Program-made: the position numbers and the translations under genes
Shown here: one piece after another, positions 10,240 through 20,460 of the stretch
Layout of the letters: every line of letters starts with the position of its first letter
How positions within the stretch are numbered: the stretch's first letter is position 1
Origin: Cylicocyclus nassatus
Taxonomy: Eukaryota; Nematoda; Chromadorea; Rhabditida; Strongylidae
Reading direction: 5' to 3'
NCBI GenBank assembly: GCA_958299035.1
Contig: CATQJL010000001.1
Span: 80,621,594-80,685,593, forward strand
DNA: 64,000 nucleotides
The notes under the pieces: model-generated
The model's input: only the letters and a program-made list of their open reading frames with translations
Told to the model about the DNA's origin: nothing
Databases searched by the model: none

Positions 10240-10684
10240 CACGGGAAGGACACTAATTTAGATACTTTTTTCAAGATGGGACAGCTTGAGACGCTGATTC
10301 CAAATGTGCTGTTCCTATCTGCTTAGCTTTATTCTGAAGCGAGTTATAGTCTCTTCTCCATGCAAAGTTTGCGTGCTTCTCGACTTACTGATGCTACGGT
10401 GTTTGACGTCTAGGTGGTCTTGCAATTGTATTATGCTCCCTTTCAAGATCAAAGAAATTAATCTGATGTTAGTTCAACATCCTAGCACTTTTTTCGAGCA
10501 GATTCTAATTTGCACGCCGTCTTACTACATTCGTTTGTTGATTACCCACAACAGCAAGCCCATAACTCGCTTCCGAATAATGCTAAGCAGTTAGGAACAG
10601 CATATTTGGAATCAGCGTTTGAAGCTGATTCCAAATGTATGTGTCATATCTCAAAGGCTAATCTAAGTTAGTATCCTTCCCTTG
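10240..10684. mobile_element. Harbinger-like foldback MITE, copy 2 (TSD TCA)
   Basis: The termini are CACGGGAAGGACAC and GTATCCTTCCCTTG, with TCA at 10237-10239 and 10685-10687. The inverted arms contain GCTGATTCCAAATGT, a motif shared with the subterminal part of copies 3 and 4. The open frame at 10304-10594 lies inside and is not supported. Confidence 0.65.
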
Positions 10685-10942
10685 TCAGAGTAATTCAAAA
10701 TTCTCAGGCCTTAATTCCGAACGAAAATTCCGTTATAGTAATCTAGAAGCTTTCGCCGTACATAAGAAATCCCATACAAATGACCTGCAAAACCACGTCT
10801 TTCCCTTCCTCCGGCTGCAAGGGTTATGCAGACTTGCATCTATGAGTGATCCACAAGAAACGTGACGCAGAAAGTGCTCATAACTCTGCATAAAAATAAT
10901 TCAAATTGCAAACTTTATCTGATAGCATGAAAACCCTACTTA

Positions 10943-11404
10943 CAAGGGAAGGATACTTGGTGACCGTGGCCTTTCAAAATGAAACGTACCATTAAATGTA
11001 TCTTGAAACGCTAATTCCAAATCTCCCTTTTGGTATCTGCCGTGCGCTCTTTCCAAAGAAGTATGAACATCTTTGACACCAAAATCCGCACTATTTTTGA
11101 TGCAGGATTTACCAATATCGTTAAAATGTTAACTTACGCACTATAAAAGAGCGTCCAAATAAAGTAAAGTTTTACGTTAAGCTTAGAAAAATTTACTCCG
11201 ATATATCGGAGTCTAAAAAGCTTGGATTCTGACGCTTCTGACTGCCTAGATCTCATAAAATTGATATGGAAAAAAGTCCATAATTTCGTTCAGAGAGTAG
11301 CACAGCAGATTATGAACATAGATTTGGAATCAGCGTTTTAAGGCGGTACCTACTGGTATACATCTCATTGCAAAAGGCTACGGTCACCAAATATCCTTCT
11401 CTTG
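10943..11404. mobile_element. Harbinger-like foldback MITE, copy 3 (TSD TTA)
   Basis: The termini are CAAGGGAAGGATAC and the right end ATATCCTTCTCTTG, flanked by TTA at 10940-10942 and 11405-11407. The arms share GGTGACCGT…, GTACCA and GCTAATTCCAAATCT with their complements near 11,310-11,400. Copies 2 and 3 lie 258 bp apart. Confidence 0.7.
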
Positions 11405-12152
11405 TTAGATTTTAACAATCACTTTCGAAAATTTTCGCTGACTACATACAATCATTTGATCAATTTCGTGATTTCTACGATGTGCGGTGTCATTTTCGGT
11501 ATGCCTTTACCGGGTTTGCTTTACCTGGTAAGTTTTGGAAGCACAAATCATAAAAATTCTAACAGCCTTTAACCAAAAGAAATTTACGTTCTTTCTAGAT
11601 AAGATGATAACGAAATACGCTTGAATTTTGCTTTTTTTCCAAGAGCTTTTCCACAAATTTCGTCTTAAAAACTATTAAGAATGGATTTAGTCTTTGAAAA
11701 GCAAATGAGGACATTGAAAATAAAAACGAGTTTTTTGAAAAAATGTCACACTTCATGTAAGCCAACCTGTGATCCTGCAACTTTAACGTTTTCACTCATA
11801 CAGAGTACACGTATGATCGTCTCCACGACTCGTGTAGAGGCGGATTGCGGACTTGCCCTGATTTAAAGGATAAACCTGTTAAACCTCCACGTTAAAGCAT
11901 TGTTTTTCGTACTCTCTCGCTATCAGAAACAGCCACGCATTGAGTTGGCAAAACCCTGCCTTGATGATACTTGCTTTGCTACAAAACGTTTTCAACAGAT
12001 TATATGAGCATAAAACGCGTCAATTGTGATCTGGCTAAAAACGGTTTTGAAAGGAACGACATACTCAAAGCCTTCTTTACAAGCTGCGCTTTCATGCCAA
12101 CACTTGTTCAGGGCCTTCGCTATGCTGAAAAGGGCCTCAAAATCTTAGTAAG
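11405..12152. other. Spacer of the giant palindrome, middle part
   Basis: No convincing gene is seen. Short overlapping frames at 11595-11866 and 11971-12165 have no second copy or splice support. Confidence 0.4.
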
Positions 12153-13497
12153 ACTAGCCTCCTGAGAGTTTTATGATGCAATTTAGCACTAAAAAAGTAT
12201 CAACTCCTATTTTTGTAGTGCAGTGCTTAGAGAGCTGCAAATTTCTCAGATTCCAAAGCTACTCAAAATTTCAATTACAAAGATTGTAAAGACGAATCAG
12301 GTGTTTATATAAATATGAAACTATAAGACATACGCCTAACATGATTCTCCCAAATGTCAGCCAATCTCAAGTCTGGGATAGAGGTACGGTTAAGATTTTT
12401 GTAAAGCACTAATTTTTTCCAATTTTGTGATTAAGGAACTAACGGACTTAGAGATGTTTGTACAATTTCAAACGCGTCCTGAAAAATGAATAAGAGCTAA
12501 TCACTAAAATTCAAATTTTAGCTCGGGAAACTTTGAGTGCGCTTGCAAAAATGACATTTACGATCATATCTGCAAGGTCCACTTGAATCACGAAAAAATC
12601 GTTTGATAATTTTACTACAGTACAATCCACTGTGGGTCGTAGGTGTTCTTTTAATTAGAACGGTGCGACTCATCGGTGGTTGTAAGAATTTTGATGTTTC
12701 AAACTAGCTAGATTACGATGGAATTCCCGCGGGATTTTAATAATGAAAGAACACTCCGCATAATGCCAAAAAATGTGATGAGGTGCTAATTTGATAATCA
12801 GTGCTCGATAGCCGCTCTAGGCATATTCTTGTGGACATGTTTTATTCGGTCGTAAATTGATTTTTTTTCAAATGATTTTCACATCGCGAAACGGAAGTGT
12901 TCCTAATCATTGCCAGAATCCCGCGGAATTACATCGTAAACTAGGTAGTTTAAAACATCAAAATTCTTACAATCACCAATGAGTCGCACCGTTCTAATTA
13001 AAAGAACACCTACGACCCACAGTGGATTGTACTGTAGTAAAATTATCAAACGATTTTTTCGTGATTTAAGTGGGCCTTGCAGATATGATCGTAAAGTCAT
13101 TTTTGCAAGCGCACTCAAAGTTTCCCGAGTCAAAATTTGAATTTTAGTGATTAGCTCTTATTCATTTTTCAGGACGCGTTTGAAATTGTACAAACATCTC
13201 TAAGTCCGTTAGTTCCTTAATCACAAAATTGGAAAAAATTAGTGCTTTACAAAAATCTTAACCGTACCTCTATCCCAGACTTGAGATTGGCTGACATTTG
13301 GGAGAATCATGTTAGGCGTATGTCTTATAGTTTCATATTTATATAAACACCTGATTCGTCTTTAAAATCTTTGTAATTGAAATTTTGAGTAGCTTTGGAA
13401 TCTGAGAAATTTGCAGCTCTCTAAGCACTGCACTACAAAAATAGGAGTTGATACTTTTTAGTGCTAAATTGCATCATAAAAGTCTCAGGAGGCTAGT
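12153..13497. mobile_element. Foldback element, 1.35 kb, arms about 600 bp
   Basis: The left arm from ACTAGCCTCCTGAGAG (12153) to about 12,760 is the reverse complement of about 12,895-13,497, ending GGCTAGT. Only a handful of differences are visible, so identity is above 95% by eye. The short central spacer of about 135 bp has no ORF. It abuts the inner end of the right arm. No clear target duplication is visible, so the superfamily is unknown. The 12903-13133 minus frame lies inside an arm and is not a gene. Confidence 0.7.
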
Positions 13498-14150
13498 CCT
13501 TTTGCTGCTAGTCCTAGCAGCAAAAGTAAGTAAAAAACAGTGTCGACATTCTTAAAGCATCCTTTTGATTTGGAAGTTACTTGAAAAATTTTAGAAACAA
13601 TCAACAACGGCAAGAATATATGTAAGTAATTTTGATTGTTATCTGATAAGACGACATGAGCAGAGAGGGCCTCAGGAGGGGTAGAGGTGCAGTAAATGGA
13701 GATGAGTAAGGCGATTTGCATGGAAGGCTTGCAAAACTTTTTTGCTCTCTATTTCTACGGATCTACAAATCGCATCTCAGAGCTACTTAGAACACCGACT
13801 CTAGACCATTATTTGAGTGGAACGATGCTCTGTCACTTAAGCCAAGGTTCCTCTTTGGTCTCGTGAGCTTTTGTTATATGCTATCGCTAAGTTATTCTTC
13901 ATGCTTCTTTTAGATGTATGTCGGAGATCTGCAGAATTGTCAGCGCGATTGAACAGTAGTTAAAGCGTTTTTAGCTGCAAAGCGCGGCGGTTCTACGAGT
14001 ACCAACAAAATTGGTTCAAACTTGGATTTGCACTTGCGAAGCGCAATGATCACCAAATTTGTTTAGAGTTAACAATACCTATTTGATCTTTTAGCAAATT
14101 TTGTGCTGTTGAGGCTAAAATGTATTGTGCGCTGTAATTGCTGCTTCCAG

Positions 14151-14158
14151 TATATAAA
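14151..14158 (+). promoter_or_regulatory. TATA box of gene A
   Basis: TATATAAA lies 30 bp before the ATG. The interval to the start codon differs from the left copy by one base only. Confidence 0.55.
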
Positions 14159-14187
14159 GTGTAAGCTCGTTCACTAAATCATTCGAA

Positions 14188-14605
14188 ATGAGCCTACTTC
14201 TTGCTCTTCTTGCGGTAATCAATTTTTTTGATATTAGTAGATTTTTAGCATTAGAAATCGTAAAACTTCAGATATTGCTTGCTGGAAGAATGGGAGCATC
14301 GCGTATTTGTCGCCAAGGAAATGAGTTAACTGAAGAAGCCGTAAAAGAGGTGTCACATGCTTTTAGCACGGTACTACAACAGCTTGAAAAGAGTGAAAGA
14401 GTGGTTGGTCATCTGAGAAACTTTTTTTAATTTACATAAAATAGGGCTCGCTGCCCCATGCTTGTAATTGCAGTACTTTTGAAATGGCAAACATCACTGC
14501 AGAAAAGCTTCATAATTTCAGTGGTGGACGATTCATCTCATACAGAAAGCAAAACTATGTTTTGCAGGATGGCACCCGAAGTGTACCCCCCTCCTTTATG
14601 AGTAA
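14188..14605 (+). CDS. Gene A, small secreted Cys protein, right copy
   Basis: There are three exons: 14188-14214, 14272-14403 and 14522-14605. Intron 1 (57 bp) runs from GTAATC to CTTCAG and intron 2 (118 bp) from GTTGGT to TTTCAG. The spliced product is 80 residues: MSLLLALLA joined to ILLAGRMGASRIC gives a clean signal peptide, followed by ELTEEA, a likely amphipathic helix, then WW…AKLCF…KC.P.LY. Cys are at 22, 66 and 74; the odd number suggests a dimer or one free thiol. This start gives the signal peptide and sits after the TATA box. Intron 1 is a multiple of three without a stop, so an unspliced message adds 19 residues in frame. Intron 2 is 49 bp longer than in the left copy. The family is not recognised; gene structure is the strong part, function unknown. 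Confidence 0.78.
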
Positions 14606-15280
14606 GCTGCTTAGTAAGCTGCTCAGGGTGGCATTTTGGATAACCATTTTTTCTAGGGAAACGACTACTGCTGCATTTCTCGGCACATTGGTAGCTGCTA
14701 AATATCGGAACGAAATCGCAGGGGTTAGTGATGCAAACATTTAGAGATTGATGACGAAAGCGATCATCGCATGCGCATCTCAAAGTCGACATTATTTGTC
14801 GCTCAATCATCTTTCGCTTCCCAACCCTTTTTTCCAATAGGAAATGACATTTTGACGAAAATTCGAGATTGCATAAGCAAAACTACGGGTAATCTGCCGT
14901 GTAAAATCGAAGTAAATGAAGTAGCACACATACCATTGAACTCGCACCACTGGTAACATTTTGCGAAGTCTTCTCGTTTCAATGGCAAGCGTGTCATTCA
15001 GCTGAAAAATAGTGCTCAAACATGCAAAAAATCTAACAATGGAAGGTAACCGGTCGAAGTGGCGCTTTCATATAAAGTGAACACAGAGTTATAGAGGTTA
15101 TAATGCTGAAAATCTGCTTTCTGTATTTGCAATGCGCTCCTAGGAGGGAGTTATAGGAATTTTAAACTTAAAGACTTTTACGCGCGGTTACAATAAAATG
15201 TGAAACTGTAGTCTTTGAGCCAAATGGGACATGATTATAGCCTGAGAACTTTATTCAGTTGATGCCCCACTCTTATCAAT
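14606..15280. other. Downstream flank of gene A
   Basis: This mirrors 7,450-8,115. A 61-codon frame at 14771-14956 (MRISKSTLFVAQSS…) is interrupted by TAA in the left copy after 11 codons, so it is not called. It may be 3' flank or a decayed gene. Confidence 0.35.
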
Positions 15281-15828
15281 TTGCTTGTAGGTTGTTGCAA
15301 AAATAACAGCTGTTTCCAGCTCTTTTCGGGACAGCTTTTTCTCATCAAAATTTCTTCTCTGAAAAATACGCAGCGTATTAAGCGCAGTGAATGCTCTTTT
15401 CATATTCTATTTAAAAATGACATAAGCGGGATCTATTTGTTGAAAAGTTACGAAGTTTTCAATGATCGTTTTCAAAACAAGAACTCCACTGCCCTCAGTT
15501 TTCTGGCCAGATTTCGCGCAAGTGAAAGTCGCTTCTTCGAAAACCTGACTACTTTATGTACATATAAGAAATTGCCTACATTTTCCAAAGTTCCTGAACA
15601 CCTTTTTCTAAAATCATGGTTTTCTTTCTCCTCCATAAAATTATGCATTTTTGTCTAAAAGCAAAATTTCTTGCTCTTTACAGCAGTACCTTTAAGCTCA
15701 CCCAGTATGAGCAATAAAAATTTGATTTTTTAAGAAGGATCAAGAAAGATTCTAAATTTCTGTTTGTATGACAGAAATATGCACATTACAGTAGAACTTT
15801 TGCTTTGTATTATAATGTGACAATACTA

Positions 15829-16492
15829 CAGAGTGTCCCAAAAAAATGTGAACATGTTTGATCGTCAGCAACTCTCTTGCTCTGACTTTTTCGCCGAGCT
15901 TGAGGGATCATTCCATACAGGTTCAATTTAGATTTACAGTTTACATTTAACTTAGATATACATTCTTTATTACTGTTGGAATACGGTGTGAACTCTGATA
16001 AGAATTTTAGGAAAGTGAAAGTGATTTTTGCCTCAGAAAGAAAACCAACTGAAAACTCTTGTAGTGGACTAATCGTAGTTGTTGATTCTAAATATGCATT
16101 TCTAAATATATCTAAATATGATTCTAAATTTTAACTTCACTGTAATGCTTTTTGTATGAGCTATTTTAGGTTTACTGTAACATCTGTTTTTCCAATGCCC
16201 GTCAAAAAGTGTGATTACTCCATTAGAAGTCCAAAAAAAAAAACAGGTGAAAAGTTGTGTACTGGAATCAGCGCGCCTGAAAATCTCACCTCAGGCTCCA
16301 GATTTTTTTGGGTTCTATTTCTCATCAGGTTTATTGCATAGTAGAGCTTTATGCTGAATGTCCCGTAATCCAACTATAATAGAGAGGGATTGACGATTTG
16401 ATTCATACTGTAAATCTACATTGAACCTCCCTCTACAGAAAAATACCTCAAGCTCGTATCGATCAAACTTCGCATTCTTTTGGGCCGCCCTG
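15829..16492. mobile_element. TA-inserting MITE, right-arm copy
   Basis: This is the mirror of 6357-6880. The left end is CAGAGTGTCCCAAAAAAATG and the right end CTTTTGGGCCGCCCTG, with TA at 15827-15828 and 16493-16494. It is longer than the left copy, which lacks internal segments. Confidence 0.65.
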
Positions 16493-16871
16493 TATATAAG
16501 AGTGAGAAGCAAATGAAGATGTGGGATCAGGAATAGCTTTTTTCATACGTTATGACTAAAAATAGTGAAAGGTTGCAGAATAAAACTTTAGTAGGAGTAG
16601 ATTGCATGTAAGGAAGTAGTTTCTTCTTGAGTGAAAATATGGTTTCGCTATTCTTTTTCTTGACTTTCAAAAACTGCCATCCTTGAAATTTTCTTCATCT
16701 GCTTATAGCTCTCTCTTTTTTCCAATATATCAAAAAATTTGATATCAATAAGGAATTTGCTCTTGTCAGAACGAAACAGCTTAGCGTTGTTGGGTTAAAT
16801 ATATTACAGCTTTGGAACCCTTCTCATAACAGAAGAGCCACTCTAGCTTTCGTTCTATAATGAAATTTCAG

Positions 16872-16979
16872 AAGTGTGTAACGTTGCAGATAAAAACATT
16901 TTTCTATGTAAGCTGTCCTTTCGAGCCGTGTGAAAATTGTGCTGGTTCAAGCATTTTTCTACAGAGTTGGAATGTTTAA
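16872..16979 (+). CDS. Exon E, Cys-rich terminal exon, right copy
   Basis: Following AAATTTCAG there are 35 open codons (KCVTLQIKTFFYVSC… to FLQSWNV) ending in TAA. The Cys pattern is C, C, C, C with CENC, and only three residues differ from the left copy. In this copy an ATG four codons upstream is also in frame (MKFQ), giving a 39-residue ORF; in the left copy that ATG is out of frame. No confident upstream exon could be joined. Between genes A and C in the same orientation. Confidence 0.35.
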   Translation, partial: KCVTLQIKTFFYVSCPFEPCENCAGSSIFLQSWNV

Positions 16980-17502
16980 GGGAAAAGCAAAAAAACACAA
17001 AAATGATTTTTTACATTTCCTGCATTTTTGTCGTCGGAAATTTAACTTTTCTAAGAAAAGCTTGATAAACACAAATTTTGCACAGCTAAGAAGAGCAACT
17101 TGAGCAGATTGTAAAGAAGATGTTTACGGATTGTTCTGCAGCGTCCTAGACTTTTGACACTTCATTTAGAATATAGCAAGATAGATATATTCAAATTTTT
17201 ACAAGAGTCTCCTGTTGTTGAAGAGCAGCAAAGTTGTGTTATAAAATAGGTGAGTATTCTTTTTTGACGAAAGTTATTGTAGGCAAATACGTCCGAATAG
17301 GGTGCAGCTACGAATTGATCAGATTTGAATAGAGAGCTATTACCTCACCCAATACTATACATCAGGTTGTTATGAAGTTGCTTCGCACCCCTTTTTCAAA
17401 AAAGAAATCATAATCCTTCTGCATTGAGATCTTGATTTTTACAAAAGTACTTTGAAGTAAATCAGTATTTTTTCGTAGCATTGAAAAAATAAAAAAAGGA
17501 AA

Positions 17503-17730
17503 ATGGCAGACTTCTCCACTAACAGAACTAGTCTAAGAATAACAATCTTAGCCGGAATACATGAAGAAATCGACGTTCTTTTCTTTCCAACTCAACATGG
17601 TCAAAATTCCAGAGTTTTACAATTTCAAAATTTGCTTTATACGTGGGGCTCGACAAGATCTATTTACCAGCATGATCGGTGGTGTGCGCAAGTAGCCAGC
17701 AAGTACAATAGTCTTGTAAGCGCACTCTAA
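17503..17730 (+). CDS. ORF C, hypothetical
   Basis: A 75-codon ORF starts after AAGGAAAATGG with MADFSTNRTSLRITILAG and ends VASKYNSLVSAL. The left-arm copy keeps the first ~30 codons but then meets TAG. No signal peptide or known domain is seen. It lies about 300 bp before gene B in the same orientation, so it could be part of that transcription unit or a chance frame. Confidence 0.3.
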   Translation: MADFSTNRTSLRITILAGIHEEIDVLFFPTQHGQNSRVLQFQNLLYTWGSTRSIYQHDRWCAQVASKYNSLVSAL

Positions 17731-18026
17731 TTTTCATTTCTTAAGTTTTCTCTAAGTATTTCCGTTTTTTCTTTCCTGTATATTTTTTTTTTGAAAAACA
17801 ACTTCAACTCTTTCGTATGGAGGCACTCAGATGCCTCTAGCGCAGAAACGGAGGCGAAAAAAATCAAAAATTTCAAAAAAAGGCAAGCAGCGGATGACGG
17901 TGCCATTGATTAAAAATCTGCACACCGTCAACATGCCTCAGGTAAGAAATAGAGTGAATGCTTCCTGGAGTTTTTGAAATCAGAAGTAAAGGTGTAAAAT
18001 TATTCCGCACTGTGATCTTATACAAC

Positions 18027-18294
18027 ATGAGCGCTCATTTACTTTTGCTGCAATTTGTAGTCCTTCAAATAGTAAAATGGAAAATAAAAATTTCGCAATG
18101 TATTTTTTTAGAGCAATGGACTCTATGCATGTGTGTGTCAAGACAACTTCAATGAGGAGGGGCCGAAGACAATGGGAACGGTGTTTTGCTATTTTTCTCC
18201 AGGAAATAATCCTATGTCTGTGATCGCTAGGAACAAGAATTATTCCATCAACACTTATGGAGTTGTAAACTCTTTCTCTGTAGAGAATGTCTGA
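18027..18294 (+). CDS. Gene B, small secreted Cys protein
   Basis: There are two exons, 18027-18071 and 18112-18294, separated by a 40-bp intron (GTAAAA to TTTTTTTAG), which is close to the nematode minimum. The product is 75 residues: signal peptide MSAHLLLLQFVVLQI-SNG, then a mature part with Cys at 22, 24 and 41 (C-V-C…VFC) and a Tyr/Asn-rich tail (KNYSINTYGVV). The left copy B' keeps exon 2 open with in-frame length changes and the same Cys pattern, which argues for real coding sequence. It is transcribed away from the palindrome centre, like gene A. The family is not recognised. The alternative is that it is a pseudogene in both arms, but here every element (start, donor, acceptor, stop) is intact. 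Confidence 0.68.
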
Positions 18295-18568
18295 AAAAAC
18301 CTTGCTTACTTTTCGAGCAAAGAGTAAAGTTTTCAGCATGCATCACTGTTCAATCCTTTTCTACATATCAAGACAAAAGCAACCAGATAGTGCCAGTTTA
18401 CATTTCCTTGCTATGAGGGCAAATATAACCGCACACAACTTCAGATGATTTGAGAATAGTTCATACAACTTCTTTAGTGAAGGCAGCTTGCTATTCCTTC
18501 TCGTTGTGAAAGCTGTAAAAGTTAAAGCACCGTCAAGACATTAACATTCAATTATCGCTCGAACTTTA

Positions 18569-20354
18569 CCGCTCACAGAATATGCAAAATTTCCGTGGAT
18601 GTCGCAGAATTCCGGGAATTCCGCGAAGGTTCGCGAAATTCCGGGAATTTCGCGACATTCCCGGAATTCCGCGAAATTCATGTAAATCACGCAAATTACG
18701 CAGGGCTATAACCTCTTTCCAAACGAGTATATTCGAAATTCGAAAACAGCATTGTACTCAGCTCGTCAAGGCGAATCTTTTGATATGCAGGTGTTTCCAA
18801 TATCTTGTTTTTAATAATCTTGAATTTGCATGCGTACGCCTCTTCGCATGGTGGTAACGCAACGAGGATCACACGTAGGAGATTGCCGTGGGTATCGTTC
18901 GATAGTACTCTTTCACTAGATTATCGTGCGCTAAACAGCAGCCGAAGACTCTCTTTTAAAAGAGATAGAAGAGCTGATAAACTCTGGAAAAATCAAGCTG
19001 TTCCAAGTTCTACTAGCCGTAACTTCCTTCAAAATGAACATTCTCGAAGTCCGAAAGCAGCACTGTGTTCACCTCGTCAAGGCAAATCTTACTGTGTACA
19101 GAATGCCCTTAAAATTCTGTTTCCATTTTTTCCAAAATTTCCTGCGCGCGTATATTCACAAGGTCGCAACGGAATGCACATCAAACATAAAAGACCCCAA
19201 TAAGCACTTTGGATTGTGCCACTTCCGCAGATTATCGAGCGCTAAAAAGCATCCCGGGAATGTTTTCGAAAAAAGATAGAAGAGCTGGTAAATTCTGGAA
19301 AAATAGTGTTGTCTCAAATTTTGCCCACCGTGACCCTACAATGGGAAGCTCTACTGCTAAGCAGATGTGATTTTCGTAATCAGCAGGTCAGACAATCTCT
19401 ATGAGCAAGTTTTCAAAGAATCTCGGTTGATCTGATTATTTCCCGTTCTTCGCCCTGAAGCTCGCCGATGGGTTTTGGTCGAAATGTCGATGATCTTGGA
19501 TCGTATGGAAACTCCGCTCAAAGAGGTTTTCGAACACGCTGTTTACGAAAATCACATCTGCTTAGCAGCAGAGCTTCTCATTTTAGGGTCACGGTGGGCA
19601 AAATTTGAGACAACGCGATTTTTCCAGAATTCACCAGCTCTTCTATGTTTTCTAAAAAAGATTCCCCGGTTCTTTTTTAGCGCACGGTAATCTGCGAAAG
19701 CAGCACAATGCAACAGTGCTTATTGGAGTCTTTTATGTTTGATGTGCGCTGCGTTGCGACCTTGCGAATATACACGCGCAGAAAAATTGGAAAAAATTGG
19801 AAACGGAATTTCAAGGGCATGCTGTATATAGGAAGATACGGCTTAACGAGTTGAACACAATGCTGCTTTCGGATTTCGAAAATGTTCATTCTGAAGGAAG
19901 TTACGGCTAGTAGAACTTGGAACAGCTTGATTTTTCCAGAGTTTATCAGCTCTTCTATCTCTTTTAAAAGAGAGTCTTCGGCTGCTGTTTAGCGCACGAT
20001 AATCTAGTGAAATAGTACTATCGAACGATACCCACGGCAATCTCCTACGTGTGATCCTCGTTGCGTTACCACCATGCGAAGAGGCGTCCGCATGCAAATT
20101 CAAGATTATTGAAAACAAGATATTGGAAACACCTGTATATCAAAAGATTCGCCTTGACGAGCTGATTACAATGCTGTTTTCGAATTTCGAATATACTCGT
20201 TTGGAAAGAGGTTATGGGCCTGCGTAATTTGCGTGATTTACATGAATTTCGCGGAATTCCGGGAATGTCGCGAAATTCCCGGAATTTCGCGAACCTTCGC
20301 GGAATTCCCGGAATTCTGCGACATCCACGGAAATTTTGCATATTCTGTGAGCGG
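18569..20354. mobile_element. Near-perfect 1.8 kb palindromic element, TA site
   Basis: Arms 18569-19381 and 19543-20354 (about 813 bp each) are reverse complements with few differences, around a 160-bp spacer. The ends read CCGCTCACAGAATATGC, with TA on each side (18567-18568, 20355-20356). The left arm of the giant duplication shows the site uninterrupted (AGTTCTATACAG). Each arm also holds two diverged direct copies of a ~310-bp unit (around 18,720 and 19,034: GTCAAGGCGAATCTT / GTCAAGGCAAATCTT) and a subterminal run of AATTCCGGGAATT / TTCGCG units. Overlapping frames in the arms repeat because of the symmetry; none looks like a transposase. Confidence 0.75.
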
Positions 20355-20460
20355 TACTGTATTTCAACTTCAACTTGCTTATGAGTAATTCTTGAAAACG
20401 AGCGCGGTAGCTGCAACCCCTGCTTTGGTACGTCTATTCGTTGCTACGTTTACTATAATC

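Noticed and set aside
15281..15658. 125-codon frame, one of the longest in the first 20 kb
   Set aside because: It lies in a mariner-like remnant shared by both arms, and the two versions diverge by frameshifts rather than codon changes.
18582..20416. MQNFRGCRRIPGIPRR… frames on both strands
   Set aside because: They lie in the two arms of a palindromic element and are copies of each other by symmetry; the Arg/Pro/Ile content comes from the AATTCCGGG tract.
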